Below are positions 37,412 to 45,940 of a stretch of 64,000 nt of DNA, one piece after another. The stretch comes from an uncultured Rothia sp. (lineage in GTDB: Bacteria; Actinomycetota; Actinomycetes; Actinomycetales; Micrococcaceae): NCBI GenBank assembly GCA_946221065.1, contig CAMIIO010000003.1, positions 1-64,000 of the forward strand, in the 5' to 3' direction. The notes under the pieces were generated by a model. That model made no database searches. It saw only the letters and a list, made by a program, of their open reading frames with translations, and was not told the origin of the DNA. Both the position numbers and the translations under genes were made by a program. The first letter of the stretch is position 1, and each line of letters begins with the position of its first letter.

Positions 37412-38080
37412 ATGAACACACTTGTTATCGCCGTGGACGGGCCTTCCGGATCCGGCAAGTCTTCGGTTTCCAAGGCTGTGGCTGACTACTTTAACCTGGC
37501 GTATCTGGATACCGGCGCCATGTACCGTGCGCTGACCTGGTACTGCTTGGAGCAGAGCGTGGATTTGACGAACGCGCAGCAGATTATTGACACCGCCGAG
37601 CGTTTTCCGCTGGAGCAGGGAACGAGTACCGCTGAAGAGTCCATTCGGGTAGGCGGGGTGGACGTGGCAGAAGCTATCCGTGAGCCACGGATCTCCGAGG
37701 CTGTTTCCGCTGTAGCGTCCGTCCCGCGCGTTCGAGAGATCTTGATTCGCATGCAGCGGGACGCCATTGCTTCCGCTCCTCACGGCATGGTTGCCGAGGG
37801 CCGTGACATTACTACCGTAGTTGCCCCCGACGCCGATGCCCGTATCCTGCTGACAGCCAGCGAACAGGTGCGACTGGCTCGCCGCGGCATTCAGCTGGGC
37901 GGAACCCAGAGCGAGAGCGAACTCAAAGCACAAGTTACGCAGCGAGACGCCAAAGACTCCAAGGTTAATAATTTCACCGAAGCTGCCGACGGCGTGGTGC
38001 TGGTTGATTCCTCAGACCTGGATTTTGAGCAGACTATCCAGGCTGTTATTGACGCGGTGAATACTCAGATTAATTCCTAA
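37412..38080 (+). CDS. cmk: Cytidylate kinase
   Basis: 222 residues from ATG 37412, placed seven bases after GAAAGG; an ATG at 37397 overlaps that site and is less likely. P-loop DGPSGSGKSS at 9-18, then YLDTGAMYRALTW, and the EGRDITTVV segment. Phosphorylates CMP and dCMP. In the conserved tyrA-cmk-der order. Confidence 0.94.
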   Translation: MNTLVIAVDGPSGSGKSSVSKAVADYFNLAYLDTGAMYRALTWYCLEQSVDLTNAQQIIDTAERFPLEQGTSTAEESIRVGGVDVAEAIREPRISEAVSAVASVPRVREILIRMQRDAIASAPHGMVAEGRDITTVVAPDADARILLTASEQVRLARRGIQLGGTQSESELKAQVTQRDAKDSKVNNFTEAADGVVLVDSSDLDFEQTIQAVIDAVNTQINS

Positions 38081-38182
38081 ACAGCACAAAGCAACTGAGA
38101 AGGTACTTGGGGCTCGCTCCTGTGAACTAGAGCGGCATTGCACTAGACTGGTTGAAAATCCCAGACAGAAAAAGAATGTGAT

Positions 38183-39787
38183 ATGGCAGAAAATACTTCA
38201 CCAGAAATTGATGATTACGAAAAGAAATTCTTGGGCGGCGGAGATGATGACCTCACCGAACGTCTTGCAGAGATTGATGAAGAAACCGCAGAGCAGCGTG
38301 CAGAGGCGCTGCGCGAGGGTCTAGAAGATTACGAACTCGATGAAGAGGATCAGGAACTCCTCGATTCGTGGGGCTTTGACATCATTGAAGAACATGATGA
38401 AGAAGCTGACCCGGTAGTTGCTATTGTGGGTCGCCCTAACGTGGGTAAGTCCACCATTATCAACCGTATTCTTGGTCGCCGTGAAGCCGTGGTTGAGGAT
38501 AAGCCTGGCGTGACTCGTGACCGTGTTTCTTACAAGGCGGAGTGGACCGGCAAGGAATTTACCCTGGTGGACACCGGCGGTTGGGAAGCCGATGCCAAGG
38601 GTATTGACGCGCAAGTTGCCGCTCAGGCAGAGATTGCTGTGGCGCACGCCGACGTCGTGTTGCTGGTAGTGGATGCTTTGGTAGGTATCTCGGCAACTGA
38701 CGAGGCGATTGTGCGGATGCTACGCCGTGTTGATAAGCCCATTTTGTTGCTTGCCAACAAGGTTGATGCCGAGCACCAGGAAGCCGAAATTCACGCACTG
38801 TGGTCCCTGGGTATGGGGCAGCCGTACCCGATCTCCGGTTTGCACGGCCGTGGTTTGGCGGATTTGTTGGACGCATTGTTAGAGGTTATGCCCGAGCACT
38901 CGCAGTATGCCGAGCCTGAAGCTATGGGCGGGCCGCGTCGCGTGGCTCTGGTGGGGCGCCCCAACGTGGGTAAGTCTTCACTGCTGAATAAGTTGGCAGG
39001 TGAAGAACGTGCCGTGGTCAACGATCTTGCCGGAACCACCCGTGACCCGGTGGATGAGATTGTGGAGCTGGGCGACCGTCCCTGGCGCTTTGTGGACACC
39101 GCCGGTATTCGTCGTCGTGTTCACATGGCAAAGGGCGCGGATTTTTATGCTTCGCTGCGTACCCAAACCGCGATTGAGCGTTCCGAGGTGTGTGTGGTGT
39201 TGCTGGATGTCTCCGAGCCGATTTCCGAGCAGGATGTGCGCATTATTCAGCAGGTTGTGGACTCTGGGCGTGCGCTGGTGCTTGCCTTCAACAAGTGGGA
39301 CATGCTGGATGAAGAACGCCGCGAAATGCTGGAGCGTGAGATTGAACGCGATCTTGCACACGTAGCCTGGGCACCGCGCGTGAACGTTTCTGCAAAGACC
39401 GGTTGGCATAAGGATAAGCTGGTTCCCGCGCTAGAAACAGCCCTGGAATCCTGGGATTCGCGTATTTCTACCGGGCGTCTCAATGCGTTTTTGGGCGAGA
39501 TCGTGGCAGCGCACCCGCACCCGTTGCGCGGTGGCAAGCAGCCCCGTATTCTCTTTGGTACTCAGGTGCAGTCGCGTCCGCCCAAGTTTGTGTTGTTCAC
39601 CACCGGGTTCTTGGATCCGGGCTACCGACGTTTCATCACTCGCCGTTTGCGGGAAACCTTTGATTTTACCGGTACGCCTATTGAAATCGGTATGCGTGTA
39701 CGTGAACGCCGTACTCTTGCCGAGCGTCAGGCAGGTAAGCCGGGCAAGGCATCCAAGGGCAACCGGGCACGCAGTAACCGCCGCTAG
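38183..39787 (+). CDS. der: Ribosome biogenesis GTPase Der (EngA)
   Basis: 534 residues. Two GTPase domains: first GRPNVGKS at 83-90 and second at 258-265, each with DTGG or DTAG switch and NK.D motifs, followed by the KH-like domain. An acidic N-terminal extension of about 75 residues is longer than the E. coli protein but common in actinobacteria. The C-terminus ends in a basic tail. Needed for 50S subunit assembly. Confidence 0.95.
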   Translation: MAENTSPEIDDYEKKFLGGGDDDLTERLAEIDEETAEQRAEALREGLEDYELDEEDQELLDSWGFDIIEEHDEEADPVVAIVGRPNVGKSTIINRILGRREAVVEDKPGVTRDRVSYKAEWTGKEFTLVDTGGWEADAKGIDAQVAAQAEIAVAHADVVLLVVDALVGISATDEAIVRMLRRVDKPILLLANKVDAEHQEAEIHALWSLGMGQPYPISGLHGRGLADLLDALLEVMPEHSQYAEPEAMGGPRRVALVGRPNVGKSSLLNKLAGEERAVVNDLAGTTRDPVDEIVELGDRPWRFVDTAGIRRRVHMAKGADFYASLRTQTAIERSEVCVVLLDVSEPISEQDVRIIQQVVDSGRALVLAFNKWDMLDEERREMLEREIERDLAHVAWAPRVNVSAKTGWHKDKLVPALETALESWDSRISTGRLNAFLGEIVAAHPHPLRGGKQPRILFGTQVQSRPPKFVLFTTGFLDPGYRRFITRRLRETFDFTGTPIEIGMRVRERRTLAERQAGKPGKASKGNRARSNRR

Positions 39788-39800
39788 AGTCTTTTCCTGT

Positions 39801-39829
39801 ACGACGACGTCGCGTGCCGGCGTCGTCGT
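39801..39829 (+). terminator. Probable terminator after der
   Basis: Stem ACGACGACG / CGTCGTCGT with an 11-base GC-rich loop, 13 bases after the der stop; no T run, so termination efficiency is uncertain. Confidence 0.5.
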
Positions 39830-39904
39830 CCGGGGAGGGGCGGAAAATGCGGGGGAGTGTGACGTAAGCCGCGTAAAAATTTTGCCAGTTTCCTCGCTCT
39901 CGAT

Positions 39905-39933
39905 TTGTACCGCCCTAAATGGTGCTGTATAGT
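39905..39933 (+). promoter_or_regulatory. Promoter of the tRNA-Pro gene
   Basis: TTGTAC, a 17-base spacer and TATAGT: a good sigma-70-type match. Transcription would start about 28 bases before the tRNA. Confidence 0.7.
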
Positions 39934-39968
39934 TGTACGAGTGCTTGAGGGAAACCTTGAGAAACAAT

Positions 39969-40042
<74 letters not shown>

Positions 40043-40047
40043 CATCA

Positions 40048-40093
40048 TAAAGCCCCACTGACTAGGCAAAACGCTTAGTTAGTGGGGCTTTTG
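40048..40093 (+). terminator. Terminator of tRNA-Pro
   Basis: Stem AAAGCCCCACTGACTA pairing with TTAGTTAGTGGGGCTTTT with a G-T pair, loop GGCAAAACGC, ending in TTTTG. Follows the tRNA by six bases. Confidence 0.88.
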
Positions 40094-40363
40094 TCGTAGG
40101 GTCAAGTAGGTTAAAAGGGGCGCTTTGGGAATATCCCAGTATCAAAGCGCGAGAAGCCAGCAGGAGCGAAGCTGTTATCTGCCTGCGGTGGCAGTGTGAC
40201 TGTTATGTTGTGTAAAAATAGATACGTTATTACTGAATATTGACATATTTTTACCTCTGAAAAGACTGGGTGCCGTATAGTAGTCAAGGCTCACCTATTG
40301 TGGGCTCAAATAGGGATAAAACTTTTTATTTCTCAAAACTACATATCATAAAGGAATACTCGC
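40094..40363. other. Non-coding gap before the envelope gene pair
   Basis: 270 bases without a credible gene. A TTGACA at 40240 and a TATAGT at 40276 are present but 30 bases apart, so they do not form one promoter; either may belong to separate starts. The downstream leader is AT-rich. Confidence 0.4.
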
Positions 40364-41482
40364 ATGTCAGAGTCTCTTAACCCCCAAAGAGAAACTACCC
40401 CGGGAGACGCAACTCCCCAGCAACCGGTAAATAATCAGCCATACCCAGGCGCGGAAGACCCTACCGTTGCGCTGAATCCTCAGCAATATAATCAGGGACC
40501 GGCTCAGACTCAGCCACAATATACTCAGCCTACCGCTCCAATACAGCCGCAATATACCCAGCCCCAGGCACAAGCTCCGCAACAATACCCCGCTCAACAG
40601 CCTCAGCCGCAGTATGCGCAGGCACCGGCTCAGCCGCAGTACACGCAAACTCCGGTTCAGCCCCAGCAACAGTACAATTACGCTCAAGCACCGGCTCAGC
40701 CGCAGCAGCCCCAGTACGGGCAACAAGTTCCTGCTCAGACTATCCCCGCAGGAACAGCTCCCGCACCACAGCCTGCCCCGGCGGCACACCCCGGGCAGAG
40801 CAATAAATTTATGACGGCGCTCGTAGCGCAGTGGAGCGCCTTTGTACAAATTATGAAGGGTTACCCCATCGCGGCTCTCACCATAGGCCAGCGGGTGCCG
40901 ATGTTCTGGCTCATGAACTTTGGGCTGTACAGTGTCTTGGCAGGCTTGTTTTCTAGCGTCTCTCTGTACCGCACAGGTGCAGGTATCAACAGAGGAGCTG
41001 AAGATCTCATCTACGGTTTGTCTGGATACAGCACCTCGGTGAGAACTTTCTCTGTGCCCTTCAGCACCCTCTTTTTTACTTTTTTGGGTGGGGTCGTCAC
41101 GGTATTCCTTGTGCTTACGCTGCGTGCTTTAGCTGTTAAATGGACCGTGAGCGTTCGTCGCCAAAACTTGACCTTCACGCAAGCAGCTAATAACGTTGCT
41201 GTCTCCGTCACCGGTCAAGTTTTGGTAATCGCAGCAGCATTTATTCTTACGCTAATTCCCAGCGTATTTTTGGCTACACTTGTTGGTTTCGTCAGCATGG
41301 CGTTGCTATCTCTATTGGGTCTGCTTTCTGAGTTGCTACTGTACGTTTCGGTGAATAAGGTTGCCCCGATGGAGAAGTCTCCGCTGGTTCCTTACGTACT
41401 ATTCACCGCGTTATGGATTTTCCTCAGCCTGATAGCCTTCTTGATTTTGACACCGATCTTCTTTGAAGGAGCGGTTCGCTAA
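40364..41482 (+). CDS. Membrane protein with Pro/Gln/Tyr-rich N-terminal tail
   Basis: 372 residues. Residues 1-145 are a disordered tail of degenerate repeats of the type AQPQYTQ, PQYAQAP and QPQQ. Residues 150-372 hold about five hydrophobic helices, with a short charged loop containing VRRQNLTFTQAANNVAVSV. No recognised domain; such tails occur on several actinobacterial cell-envelope membrane proteins. The stop overlaps the ATG of the next lipoprotein gene (TAATG), so the two products are probably made together and may interact. Confidence 0.8.
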   Translation: MSESLNPQRETTPGDATPQQPVNNQPYPGAEDPTVALNPQQYNQGPAQTQPQYTQPTAPIQPQYTQPQAQAPQQYPAQQPQPQYAQAPAQPQYTQTPVQPQQQYNYAQAPAQPQQPQYGQQVPAQTIPAGTAPAPQPAPAAHPGQSNKFMTALVAQWSAFVQIMKGYPIAALTIGQRVPMFWLMNFGLYSVLAGLFSSVSLYRTGAGINRGAEDLIYGLSGYSTSVRTFSVPFSTLFFTFLGGVVTVFLVLTLRALAVKWTVSVRRQNLTFTQAANNVAVSVTGQVLVIAAAFILTLIPSVFLATLVGFVSMALLSLLGLLSELLLYVSVNKVAPMEKSPLVPYVLFTALWIFLSLIAFLILTPIFFEGAVR

Positions 41483-43518
41483 TGCACACCACCACCTCAA
41501 CCGGAGCGAGGAAGCTCCTACTCTTATTGGTGGTGCTATGCACTGCTATTCTTACGGCCTGCTCTGGTGCGCAGATCAATACCGACCTCAACTTGAAAGA
41601 TGCTCAGTCGGGTTCGCGCGTCATGAAGCTGACCCTGGACAAGGACGCCGATAACGACGAGTACGTAAAAGGCGGCCTACCGGCGGTAGAGAAATCTCTC
41701 AAGGAGAACCTACCTAAAGATCTTGAATTCTCCGGCGTTAAGCAGGAGGGCGATAAACGGGTAGGCACTTTCACCCTGAAATTTGATTCGATTGCGGATT
41801 ATCAAGAAAAGACCCAGAACCTTTTAGACGCTGCCGGCTCCGATAAAAAAGCAGAAATCAATATTGCTAACAACGAGTCTGGTCTGGTTCAGGGTAAGAC
41901 CGTAGAAGAGAACTTCACCTCAAAAGACTTATTGGGCTGGATCCCCGAAGCACTGGCTGCCGACGGCGTGATTGATAAAAATAATAAGTCAAGCGTTTTT
42001 GGTAGCACGGGTGACACCACGGTTGAATTTGCCGGGGAAAAACTTCAAGTCAGTAGTCCCTCTTCTTCTATTAAAGTCTCGAACGTTCGGGACAACGGTT
42101 TCTCTAGCGTTAACGTGATTGCTGACCTGCGTGAAGATTCTAAAATCAAGGGCACCGTGCTGATGGGTTCTAGCGAGTCTTTGAGCGCGGCGAAAGAGAA
42201 GAAGATTCAGGAGTACTTTGATAGTGCGCTTCCTGACGGCGCAGAGGTCAAGGATCTTTCGAAAGACTCGGTGGACTCCGGTTCGTTCTCCAGTGCCTCT
42301 CACGGTCGCGCGGTAATTTTTGACGCTTCCAGCATGGATGAGTTCTCCCAGAAGCTCGGGAAAATTCTTGGCTCAGACCAGGTTTCTCTGAAGCTGGAAG
42401 AACATGTTTCCGAGGAAAACCCCACTAAGGTAACTTCCAGTCTGAAGGGTTCACTCAACTGCCTGGCAATTTGTTCCCCCGAGGCTTCTCGCCCGCAGCT
42501 TGAGGCACTTGTGCCGGATAACTGGAACGTTAACACTGGCTCTTCCAAGGCTTCAGACGGCTCCGTTTCTGCCGGCACACACAGTGCCCTAGCCACAGAT
42601 ACGCCGTTCTCTATTGACTTTGAGTATGCTATTCCCCTGCAAACCGCAGAGATGGTTACTGACCTCAAACTCGGTGGGGGAGCGAAAACTACTTTCACCT
42701 ATACCGCTTTCACCGGCGACGTTGAGCGTGCCGGCGATGGTTTCCGTGCACTTCTTGATCCGGGCGACAACGGAGAATTTGAGCAGTCCGATAAAGACGG
42801 CGTCACCACCTTCAAAGCAACTATTGAAGGTAGCGACCCCGAGGACTACACCTCGAAAGTCTCACAGTATATTCCCGGTGCTTCTCTAGACGTGACCAAG
42901 GATAAAGGTTTTAGTCTCTGGCCGCGCTACGGAGTGAACCTCAACCTCCCTATCTCCCAGAGCAAGCTAGACGGCGGAGTGAACGGTGGGTTTGCTCAGG
43001 GATTGAATCTTCCCGCCATGAACAAGTTCGTGGACGAACAGCCCCCCAGCGCTTCCACCGACTTTAAGATTGATGGTAAGTCCGCGGTGTTCACCCAAGA
43101 CACGTATTCTCCAGGGACAGGCGAAAGCATTAGCCTTATTGCCAAAGGCCTGGGAATCGGCTCCTTGATCATCCTGGGTATCTTGGGCTTGCTCCTGCTT
43201 GCTGCTCTTGCTGCCCTCTATTTCTTCCGCGAAAAGATTTTCTCTCGCGGTAAGCAGGCATGGGAGAAACGAGGGCAGTACGCGGCGCAGGTGCAGAGCG
43301 CTACCTCTCACGCGACGTCGTCGGTGCGGGCAGCCACCAGCCAGGCGGCTTCCAGCGTGAGCGCGGCATCTGCCGTTGTTCAGAATGCTGGTGGGGTTTC
43401 CACCCAACAGGACGCGAGCACTTCGCAGGCTCCGTCATCTGTGGCCGCTACGGGTGTGCAACCCGAAGCTGACCCTCAGAACTGGTCAGAAACCTTCACC
43501 GAATACAACCTGCGATAG
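41482..43518 (+). CDS. Large lipoprotein with C-terminal membrane anchor, LppM/DUF3153-like
   Basis: 678 residues. Signal peptide with lipobox LTAC, lipidated C27. The start of the mature part (INTDLNLKDAQSGSRVMKLTL) recalls LppM-type lipoproteins. The ectodomain contains several similar segments of alternating beta structure. A single transmembrane helix lies near 555-581 (GSLIILGILGLLLLAALAAL), followed by a 95-residue cytoplasmic tail rich in Ser, Ala and Gln. Lipid at one end and a helix at the other is unusual. Function not known; coupled to the preceding membrane protein gene. Confidence 0.8.
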   Translation: MHTTTSTGARKLLLLLVVLCTAILTACSGAQINTDLNLKDAQSGSRVMKLTLDKDADNDEYVKGGLPAVEKSLKENLPKDLEFSGVKQEGDKRVGTFTLKFDSIADYQEKTQNLLDAAGSDKKAEINIANNESGLVQGKTVEENFTSKDLLGWIPEALAADGVIDKNNKSSVFGSTGDTTVEFAGEKLQVSSPSSSIKVSNVRDNGFSSVNVIADLREDSKIKGTVLMGSSESLSAAKEKKIQEYFDSALPDGAEVKDLSKDSVDSGSFSSASHGRAVIFDASSMDEFSQKLGKILGSDQVSLKLEEHVSEENPTKVTSSLKGSLNCLAICSPEASRPQLEALVPDNWNVNTGSSKASDGSVSAGTHSALATDTPFSIDFEYAIPLQTAEMVTDLKLGGGAKTTFTYTAFTGDVERAGDGFRALLDPGDNGEFEQSDKDGVTTFKATIEGSDPEDYTSKVSQYIPGASLDVTKDKGFSLWPRYGVNLNLPISQSKLDGGVNGGFAQGLNLPAMNKFVDEQPPSASTDFKIDGKSAVFTQDTYSPGTGESISLIAKGLGIGSLIILGILGLLLLAALAALYFFREKIFSRGKQAWEKRGQYAAQVQSATSHATSSVRAATSQAASSVSAASAVVQNAGGVSTQQDASTSQAPSSVAATGVQPEADPQNWSETFTEYNLR

Positions 43519-43544
43519 ATAATATCGTTGAATAGTTTCAAAGA

Positions 43545-43580
43545 TGCGGTGCCCCAGTTTTCCGGGGCGCCGCACTTTTT
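43545..43580 (+). terminator. Terminator after the lipoprotein gene
   Basis: Stem TGCGGTGCCCC / GGGGCGCCGCA with an 8-base loop and a run of five T. Confidence 0.88.
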
Positions 43581-43643
43581 ATGCTTCCAGCTTCTGACTA
43601 CAGCCCTCATCAGATTTTTCCTCTCCTTCGATACAGTGGGAGC

Positions 43644-44312
43644 ATGACTGAACAACACCATGAACACCACCGGGAAACCGAAGAACTGACTCATCGCCAG
43701 TCCTGGAACAACCTCTACTCCGAACGGGAACAAGTCTGGTCTGGACAACCCAACGCAACGCTCGTCAGCCTTATCGAACGCCACCAGCCCGGCGCCGTCC
43801 TTGACCTGGGTTGCGGCGAGGGCGGCGACGTCCTCTGGCTGGCGCAACGCGGCTGGGACGCTACCGGAATCGACATCTCCGACATTGCTATTGAACGCGC
43901 TCGCAAGGCGGCGGAAAAAGCTGGAGTTACAGCCCAATTCGTTGCATCAGACTTAGAACACTGGCAGAGCGAGCAGAGCTTTGACCTGATTATTTCTAGT
44001 TTTATGCAATCGCATTTTCAAGACCTAGACCGGGTGGGTATTTTCCGTACCGCGCTGGAATACCTCACCGTGGGCGGAGAACTCGTCTCTCTTTCTCACG
44101 CCGGGATTCCCAGCTGGGTTTCCGACAACGATCCCCGCCACGAGCACGCCCACCGGCTTCCCATCCCGGAACAAGAAGCACGGGCTCTTATCGAAAACGA
44201 TGACCGTTTTGAGGTGCTCATCGCGGAGAAACGAGAACGGCGGGTTACCTCGCCCGAGGGTAAAGAGGGAACTATCGACGACGGCGTGCTAGTAATTCGC
44301 CGCGTTAAATAG
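43644..44312 (+). CDS. Class I SAM-dependent methyltransferase
   Basis: 222 residues from ATG 43644 (GGGAG upstream); a longer frame starts inside the preceding terminator and is rejected. Motif I VLDLGCGEGGD at 52-62, then GIDISDIAIERAR, FVASDLEHW and FDLIISSFMQSHF. Looks like small-molecule (TehB or thiopurine-like) methyltransferases; the substrate cannot be told. Confidence 0.87.
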   Translation: MTEQHHEHHRETEELTHRQSWNNLYSEREQVWSGQPNATLVSLIERHQPGAVLDLGCGEGGDVLWLAQRGWDATGIDISDIAIERARKAAEKAGVTAQFVASDLEHWQSEQSFDLIISSFMQSHFQDLDRVGIFRTALEYLTVGGELVSLSHAGIPSWVSDNDPRHEHAHRLPIPEQEARALIENDDRFEVLIAEKRERRVTSPEGKEGTIDDGVLVIRRVK

Positions 44313-44336
44313 GGGTGACTCCCATCCAGAGACGGA

Positions 44337-44384
44337 AGAAAGGGCAGGGACAGCACCGATACGAGTGTTCGCCCTGCCCTTTCT
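44337..44384. terminator. Bidirectional terminator
   Basis: Perfect 13-bp outer stem (AGAAAGGGCAGGG / CCCTGCCCTTTCT) with a smaller inner pairing, between convergent methyltransferase and lipoprotein genes. Confidence 0.8.
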
Positions 44385-44400
44385 GCTGGACTAAATGAGG

Positions 44401-45321
44401 TTAGTTTTGCGGAATAAATTCGGTGTCGTTTACCTTGAAACCGCGGCCACTGGGGTTCTGGCACTCTAGGTACGTGCCATCGAACTTGCAGGCACTACCG
44501 TACGCGGTGACGACCTGACCGGCGGGAAGTTGCTTACCGTCATATAGCGGATTCGGGCCGACACCACCGCCACTTTGCTCAATGCCGGGCGCTCCCGTAG
44601 TCCTATCAAAACCTATAAAATCCAGTACGCCACCACCGCGCCCATCCGCAGACGGACGCATACAACCGGGGCCAGCTTCGTGAACTGCACACATCAACTT
44701 TCCGACTTTAAAGTACACTCCCTTCTCATCGCTATGCACCGTTCCCTCAGCTACCGGGATACCATCCAGAGGGTAGCTGGTCATCGCTTCGAGTCGGGTG
44801 CCGCCCTGAGTACAGGACACGGTGCGTCCTTCCTGATCCGTGCCTTCGGGGGAGTAGGAGTGGCACTGATAGCCGTTGATGTTTACGGTATCGGTGCTGT
44901 TATTAAACTGTGCGTTAAAGTCGGCGAAAACTTGCTTCACCTCATCACAGGAAGCCGAGCCTTCCGCAAGAACAAGAGTAGTGCGCCCGGTGTTACTCAG
45001 ACCGCAATTAGTGCCACCGGTAGCAACAGGTGCAGCGGGTTCGGTAGTCTTGGCGCTAGTTGGCTCTGGAGTAGATTCTTGTGTAAGTTCCGGGGAAGGT
45101 GACTCGGAAGGAGTAGACGCCGGGCTACTGGTTTCCGGGGCGGCAGACGAAGAGCTAAGGGAAGGCTGAGCAGAGGCGGTAGACGGGGAAGGAGACAACG
45201 ACGCCGAAGGGCTCGTAGTGGGCTTAGAAAGCAACGAATCGTCTTCAGATGAAGAACAACCGGTAAGAGCCAGTATCGCAATACCAAGAGTTGCGGCAAA
45301 AATACGTGTGCGGGGGAACAA
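44401..45321 (-). CDS. Ser/Pro/Thr-rich lipoprotein
   Basis: 306 residues, TTG start. Signal peptide with lipobox LTGC (C22). Residues 23-100 are a Ser/Thr/Pro linker that probably spans the cell wall; residues 105-306 form a globular part with about seven cysteines, likely disulphide-bonded (NCGLSNTG, SASCDEVK, YQCHSY, VSCTQGG, LMCAVH, GCMRP, ACKFDG, LECQNP). No family recognised. Some segments are like secreted mycobacterial LppA/LppP-style proteins, but this is weak. Confidence 0.82.
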   Translation of the reverse strand: MFPRTRIFAATLGIAILALTGCSSSEDDSLLSKPTTSPSASLSPSPSTASAQPSLSSSSAAPETSSPASTPSESPSPELTQESTPEPTSAKTTEPAAPVATGGTNCGLSNTGRTTLVLAEGSASCDEVKQVFADFNAQFNNSTDTVNINGYQCHSYSPEGTDQEGRTVSCTQGGTRLEAMTSYPLDGIPVAEGTVHSDEKGVYFKVGKLMCAVHEAGPGCMRPSADGRGGGVLDFIGFDRTTGAPGIEQSGGGVGPNPLYDGKQLPAGQVVTAYGSACKFDGTYLECQNPSGRGFKVNDTEFIPQN

Positions 45322-45491
45322 AATAAACCTTTCAGCAAATGAGGGGTATTTACATAGTATTTTGTGAGGCGCGCGTCTGAGAGTGAATAAACAGCGATTT
45401 GCAAAAATTACGAGAGGAAAATAGTTGGCTCTCCTGGCAGAACAATAGGCAGAGAGTACACTGCAATTTTGCCCCGTTAGAAATTTCCCCC

Positions 45492-45800
45492 ATGCTGATT
45501 CTTGCTCTCGTTTTTCTGAGCCTCGCCGTGCTGATCCACATCTATATTTGGGTTCTTGAATCCTTCCTCTGGGATAAACCCCGCGGTATGCGTGTTTTTG
45601 GCACCACAGCCCAAGAAGCAGCAGCTACTCAAGAGATGGCACTAAACCAGGGATTCTATAACCTGATGCTGGCGGCAGTGACAGGCATCGGCGTCGTCCT
45701 GCTGATTTGTGGTAACAATCAGGTTGGTTCCGCACTCGCCTATGCTGGGGCTGGTTCTATGGCGGCGGGAATTTTTCTGGCAACTACTAGTCCCGGATAA
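45492..45800 (+). CDS. DUF1304 family membrane protein, probably truncated by a frameshift
   Basis: 102 residues from ATG 45492, where the family normally starts (LALVFLSLAVLIHIYIWVLESFLW). The NQGFYNLMLAAVTG block is diagnostic. The reading frame stops after ATTSPG, whereas family members continue about 20 residues. Dropping one C in the CCC at about 45794 gives SPDKLRSALVQ, similar in character to the usual end, so a 1-nt insertion is likely. The ribosome binding site is poor. Function of the family unknown. Confidence 0.7.
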   Translation: MLILALVFLSLAVLIHIYIWVLESFLWDKPRGMRVFGTTAQEAAATQEMALNQGFYNLMLAAVTGIGVVLLICGNNQVGSALAYAGAGSMAAGIFLATTSPG

Positions 45801-45868
45801 ATTACGTTCGGCGCTGGTGCAACTCAGCACCCCGTGTGTGGTCTCTCGATAAAAAGTGATGGTGTCTC

Positions 45869-45918
45869 GTAGCGATAGTTGTAGTGCGTTACCGTACTAC
45901 AACCATCGCTAACGCACC
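45869..45918. repeat. Interleaved inverted repeat, copy 1 (downstream of the beta-glucosidase gene)
   Basis: Order A-B-C-D where A (TAGCGATAGTTGTAGT) pairs with C (ACTACAACCATCGCT, one mismatch, 10-base spacing) and B (GTGCGTTA) pairs with D (TAACGCAC). C-D recurs unchanged at 47463-47485 on the other side of the gene. Confidence 0.75.
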
Positions 45919-45940
45919 GCATCACTGTGCGGATGTGGTT

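Noticed and set aside
40240..40281. TTGACA and TATAGT as one promoter for the envelope gene pair
   Set aside because: The spacing is 30 bases, far outside the functional range.
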